Assembly: GCA_002418005.1 (NCBI GenBank) | Contig: DIDF01000075.1 | Location: 1 to 54,765 of the forward strand | Direction of reading: 5' to 3' | From: Lactobacillaceae bacterium UBA5807 | GTDB taxonomy: Bacteria > Bacillota > Bacilli > Lactobacillales > Lactobacillaceae | DNA length: 54,765 bases | Shown: one piece after another, positions 51,966 to 54,765 of the stretch | Position numbering within the stretch: position 1 is the stretch's first letter | How the letters are laid out: each line of letters starts with the position of its first letter | Translations under genes and position numbers: made by a program | Notes under the pieces: generated by a model | Seen by the model: the letters and a program-made list of their open reading frames with translations, nothing else | Database searches by the model: none | Told to the model about the DNA's origin: nothing

Positions 51966-52254
51966 TTTCAAACAGCTCTTTTCGGGCTTGTTTGTGATCA
52001 ACATATGCAATCAAATCATCGTAAAAAGAGTCTTCAAGTTTAACGGAAAAGGCTTTTTCAAATACATGCTGATCCTTTGCTTTTTTGGCAACATCGGTAT
52101 TAATGGAAATATAGGCTCCTCGACCAGACTTTTTGCCAGTTTCATCTACTGAAACATTCCCTTGAGAATCACGAACAACTCGAATCAATTCTTTTTTTGG
52201 AAACATTTCTCCAGTTACAATATCCTTACGCATAGGAATTTTTCTTTTTTTCAT
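51955..52254 (-). CDS. ylxR: YlxR-family RNA-binding protein (DUF448)
   Basis: A 99-residue protein of the YlxR family, linked to RNA binding and, in Bacillus, to gene regulation and RNase P. The N-terminus has RKIPMRKDIVTGEMFPKKEL followed by RVVRDSQG and the conserved GRGAYIS. GGAGGTG precedes the ATG at 52254, 17 bases after nusA. Usual operon order nusA-ylxR-ylxQ-infB is kept. Confidence 0.94.
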   Translation of the reverse strand: MKKRKIPMRKDIVTGEMFPKKELIRVVRDSQGNVSVDETGKKSGRGAYISINTDVAKKAKDQHVFEKAFSVKLEDSFYDDLIAYVDHKQARKELFENGK

Positions 52255-52271
52255 TAAAACACCTCCACGCG

Positions 52272-53459
52272 TTATTTTTCGCTAGATTGATCAGCGTCAT
52301 CAGAGCTACTTTGACCCGACTCATCTGGGTTAGCTTTTTCAGCTGCTTTACTCTGATCAGAATCTTCATCGGCGGAATCAGCTTCAGTTTGATCACCAGA
52401 ATCATCTGATTTATCAAGTTCTTGAGAAGCCTCAGTTTCCGATTTAATGTCAATTTTGAATCCAGTAAGTTTGGCGGCAAGACGAGCATTTTGACCTCGT
52501 TTTCCAATCGCTAAAGATAGCTGATAGTCCGGAACAATTACTGTACATGCCCGGTCATTATCACTATCAAAAATAACATCAACAACTTCCGCCGGATTCA
52601 ATGCATTTGCAATGTACTGGGCATCATTTTCATCCCATTCAACAATATCCATATTTTCACCATTAAGTTCATTGACAATAGTTTGAACTCTTTGGCCTTT
52701 AGGACCAACGGCGGTCCCAACTGGATCAATGTCTGGATTATTGGAACGAACAGCAACCTTGGCTCGATCGCCAGCTTCTCTAGCAATTGAAACAATTTCT
52801 ACGGTTCCATCATAAACTTCGGGAACTTCTTGTTCAAATAACCTTTTAAGCATACCTGGAGCTGTTCGACTAACAAAAACTTGGGGTCCCTTTGGTGCAT
52901 TTTCAACTTTAGAAACATAAACCTTAATTTTTTCCTGAGGACGATAGACTTCATTTGGCATTTGATCTTTTGGACCCATAACTGCTTCAACTTTGTCCAA
53001 GTTAACATAAACAAATCTTGTATCTTGTCTTTCAACTGTCCCAGTGACTAATTCATCTTCATATTTGGAATATTCATCAAAAACATTTGCTCTTTCAGCT
53101 TCACGAACTCTTTGCATAATAACTTGCTTAGCAGTTTGGGCTGCAATTCTACCAAAGTTTTTTGGTGTCACTTCAAATTTAATTGAATCTCCATCTTCAT
53201 AACCCTTGTTAATCTCAAGAGCATCATTGAGAGAAACTTGAAGTTGAGGATCATTCACGTCATCAACCACTGTTTTGACCGAGTATACGTGCATATCACC
53301 TTTTTTAGGATCAAATTCAACATCAACATTTTGCGCTTGACCATAATTTCTTTTATAAGCAGAAACCAACGCAGCTTGCAAAGCGTCAATCACAACATCT
53401 TTTTTGATACCCTTTTCTTTTTCGAGTGTATCCAGGGCACCTAAAAGCTCTTTACTCAT
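52272..53459 (-). CDS. nusA: Transcription termination/antitermination factor NusA
   Basis: NusA binds RNA polymerase and modulates pausing, intrinsic termination and antitermination. The 395 residues have the N-terminal polymerase-binding domain, an S1 domain (about 135-200) and two KH domains with VAVRSNNPDIDPVGTAVGPKG and LSLAIGKRGQNARLAAKLTG. From about 341 a 55-residue tail follows with 20 acidic residues and 12 serines; Firmicutes NusA lacks the acidic repeats of Proteobacteria, so this tail is of separate origin. GGAGAAC precedes the ATG at 53459. Confidence 0.97.
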   Translation of the reverse strand: MSKELLGALDTLEKEKGIKKDVVIDALQAALVSAYKRNYGQAQNVDVEFDPKKGDMHVYSVKTVVDDVNDPQLQVSLNDALEINKGYEDGDSIKFEVTPKNFGRIAAQTAKQVIMQRVREAERANVFDEYSKYEDELVTGTVERQDTRFVYVNLDKVEAVMGPKDQMPNEVYRPQEKIKVYVSKVENAPKGPQVFVSRTAPGMLKRLFEQEVPEVYDGTVEIVSIAREAGDRAKVAVRSNNPDIDPVGTAVGPKGQRVQTIVNELNGENMDIVEWDENDAQYIANALNPAEVVDVIFDSDNDRACTVIVPDYQLSLAIGKRGQNARLAAKLTGFKIDIKSETEASQELDKSDDSGDQTEADSADEDSDQSKAAEKANPDESGQSSSDDADQSSEK

Positions 53460-53474
53460 TTTATGTTCTCCTTT

Positions 53475-53948
53475 TTAAAACTTAATAGCTAGTCTGGCTT
53501 TTGCAACTAGTTTCTTTGGAATGGTAACCTCTTTAAAACGACCTTTTTGGTTAACTTTTAAAGTTAACTGGTCATCATTAACTGAATCCAAGTCACCTTC
53601 AAAAACCTTTTGTCCATCAAGGTTTTGATAGAGGGAAACGTGAATATATTCCCCCAAAGCAGCTGAAAGCTCCTTATCATTTCTAAGTGGCCGTTCTGCG
53701 CCTGGCGAGGAAACTTCCAAATAGTATTGTTCTGGAATTGGATCGGGATCCATTTTGTCCAATTGCTCAGATAATGCATCACTGACTAAAACACAATCAT
53801 CAATAGTAACGCCACCGGGCTTATCAATATATACCCGGAGATACCAATTTTTATTTTCTTTTACATATTCCACATCAAACAAAGAGAAGGAATGCTCTTT
53901 AAGAATAGGTGAAACTACTTCTGTAACAGTTTCAGTAACTTTGCTCAA
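53475..53948 (-). CDS. rimP: Ribosome maturation factor RimP
   Basis: RimP is needed for 30S maturation. The 157 residues have the N-terminal alpha/beta domain (FDVEYVKENKNWYLRVYIDK, GGVTIDDCVLVSDAL, YYLEVSSPGAERPL) and the C-terminal SH3-like domain. The start is TTG at 53948, eight bases after a perfect AGGAGG; a second TTG one codon upstream is closer than usual. The longer frame to 53990 runs through a hairpin. It is the first gene of the nusA-infB operon, behind a leader with a terminator. Confidence 0.95.
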   Translation of the reverse strand: MSKVTETVTEVVSPILKEHSFSLFDVEYVKENKNWYLRVYIDKPGGVTIDDCVLVSDALSEQLDKMDPDPIPEQYYLEVSSPGAERPLRNDKELSAALGEYIHVSLYQNLDGQKVFEGDLDSVNDDQLTLKVNQKGRFKEVTIPKKLVAKARLAIKF

Positions 53949-53975
53949 CAAACACACCTCCTTATTTTTTCCATT

Positions 53976-54002
53976 AAAAAGAGCGAGCATTTCTGCTCAC
54001 TC
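53976..54002 (-). terminator. Intrinsic terminator in the rimP-nusA leader
   Basis: GAGTGAGC pairs with GCTCGCTC around AGAAAT and is followed by TTTTTAA on the minus strand. It lies after polC, but also downstream of the best promoter for rimP, so it may be an attenuator. Confidence 0.82.
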
Positions 54003-54027
54003 CTTTCAACAGTCATTTAGTAACAGT

Positions 54028-54056
54028 ATGATATCATATTTTGACAAAAAAAACAA
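54028..54056 (-). promoter_or_regulatory. rimP-nusA operon promoter candidate
   Basis: On the minus strand TTGTTT and TATCAT are 17 bases apart, with a TGA extended -10. It lies between polC and the hairpin at 54002-53976; no promoter fits in the short stretch after the hairpin. Confidence 0.5.
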
Positions 54057-54061
54057 ACCGG

Positions 54062-54765
54062 TTACATCATGTCAAACAAGCTAAGCTGGTTCTCATCAGG
54101 CAGCCCTTTTAAAACTCCGTTCTCGTTCATAAAATCAATTAAAGTTTTAGAAACTTTTCCTCGCTTTGAAAGGTCTTCCTTAGATAGAAACGGTCGGTCT
54201 TCTCTTGCAGCAACAATTTGTTTAGCAACGTTAAGACCCAGTCCGGGGACCGAATCGAATGGAGCAATCAAACTTTTGCCATCAATTATCCACTGACTGG
54301 CATCCGATCGTTTAAGATCAACCATTTCGAAGTTAAATCCTCTTTCGAGCATTTCATTTGCTAATTCCAAAACGGTCAGCAAATTCTTTTCTTTGGCTGA
54401 AGCATCATTTCCCTTATCATTGATCTCTTTCATAGAGTCTTTTACAGAATCCTTACCTCGACACATTGAAACAATATCAAAATCATCGGCACGGACAGAA
54501 AAATATGCTGAATAATAAACTAATGGGAAGTAAACCTTGAAATACGCGATTCGCAAGGCCATTAAGATATAAGCCGCCGCATGAGCCCGCGGAAACATAT
54601 ACTTAATCTTCAAACATGAATCGATATACCATTCTGGGATTTTGGCCTCTCTCATTTTCTTTTGCCAATCATCTGGAATGCCCCTACCATGTCGAACGGA
54701 CTCCATAACTTGAAAGGCAAGTTCCGAATCAAGACCCCAGTGAATCAAGTCGGTCATGATGTTAT
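54062..54765 (-). CDS. polC: DNA polymerase III PolC-type alpha subunit, C-terminal part
   Basis: PolC is the main replicative polymerase with built-in proofreading. Only the last 234 or so residues are in the window; the frame stays open to the window edge, so the gene begins outside. The visible part has MFPRAHAAAYILMALRIAYFK, typical of the PolC palm/finger end, then a helix-hairpin-helix with PGLGLNVAKQIVAAREDRPF and the ending NQLSLFDMM, which resembles a clamp-binding QLSLF motif. It stands upstream of the rimP-nusA operon, as is common in Firmicutes. Confidence 0.97.
   Translation of the reverse strand, partial: NIMTDLIHWGLDSELAFQVMESVRHGRGIPDDWQKKMREAKIPEWYIDSCLKIKYMFPRAHAAAYILMALRIAYFKVYFPLVYYSAYFSVRADDFDIVSMCRGKDSVKDSMKEINDKGNDASAKEKNLLTVLELANEMLERGFNFEMVDLKRSDASQWIIDGKSLIAPFDSVPGLGLNVAKQIVAAREDRPFLSKEDLSKRGKVSKTLIDFMNENGVLKGLPDENQLSLFDMM

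Noticed and set aside
1..54765. tRNA, rRNA, CRISPR array, IS element, prophage or defence island
   Set aside because: Every intergenic gap is short (largest about 370 bases, filled by a T-box) and none shows cloverleaf, direct-repeat-array or transposase features.

Overview
The window is core chromosome of a low-GC Gram-positive bacterium of the Lactobacillaceae. It carries 49 protein genes, 44 of them on the minus strand. The evidence for the group is the sigma-A, primase, glyQS, era and phoH macro-order, the HrcA/CIRCE and CtsR heat-shock sites, T-box leaders before aminoacyl-tRNA synthetases, the PolC plus Firmicutes-type DnaE pair, and perfect AGGAGG-type ribosome sites. pyk follows dnaE directly with no pfkA between them. 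That is the arrangement expected of an obligately heterofermentative (phosphoketolase) lactobacillus; this last step is inference and the species cannot be named from the window.

Layout from left to right. Positions 1-9.3 kb hold pyk (cut by the window edge), dnaE, a small membrane protein on the plus strand, clpB and pepT. Positions 9.3-14.3 kb hold the dnaG-rpoD unit and a separate trmK/Nif3-like pair. Positions 14.4-17.7 kb hold glyQ-glyS behind a glycine T-box. Positions 17.7-22.6 kb hold yqeY, phoH, ybeY, dgkA, era, an unrecognised 261-residue gene and recO. Positions 22.6-28 kb hold rpsU, divergent from a PPDK regulatory protein gene, and then a teichoic-acid cluster (two CDP-glycerol transferase-like genes and a TagG-type permease) that runs into nfo. 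Positions 28-33.4 kb hold a YitT-family gene, hisS-aspS behind a T-box whose specifier reads as the Asp codon GAC, and a cell-wall amidase. Positions 33.4-39.7 kb hold an HAD phosphatase, dtd, relA, rsmE, prmA and two unrecognised genes. Positions 39.7-48.6 kb hold lepA, hrcA-grpE-dnaK-dnaJ, and truB-ribF. Positions 48.6-54.8 kb hold rimP-nusA-ylxR-ylxQ-infB-rbfA and the 3' end of polC.

Most genes serve information processing: replication (dnaE, polC, dnaG), transcription (rpoD, nusA), ribosome assembly and tRNA work (era, ybeY, rbfA, rimP, rsmE, prmA, truB, trmK, dtd, glyQS, hisS, aspS, infB, lepA), proteostasis (clpB, dnaK system) and stringent response (relA). No tRNA or rRNA gene, IS element, prophage, CRISPR array or defence island was found, and no wholly new system. 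The points most worth a second look are regulatory or lineage-specific: a nusA-operon leader terminator, a second degenerate CIRCE, a clpB leader hairpin, the GAC specifier ahead of hisS, a gene whose only well-spaced start appears to be AUU, the novel gene between era and recO, and two unusual low-complexity protein regions (IF2 linker and NusA tail).
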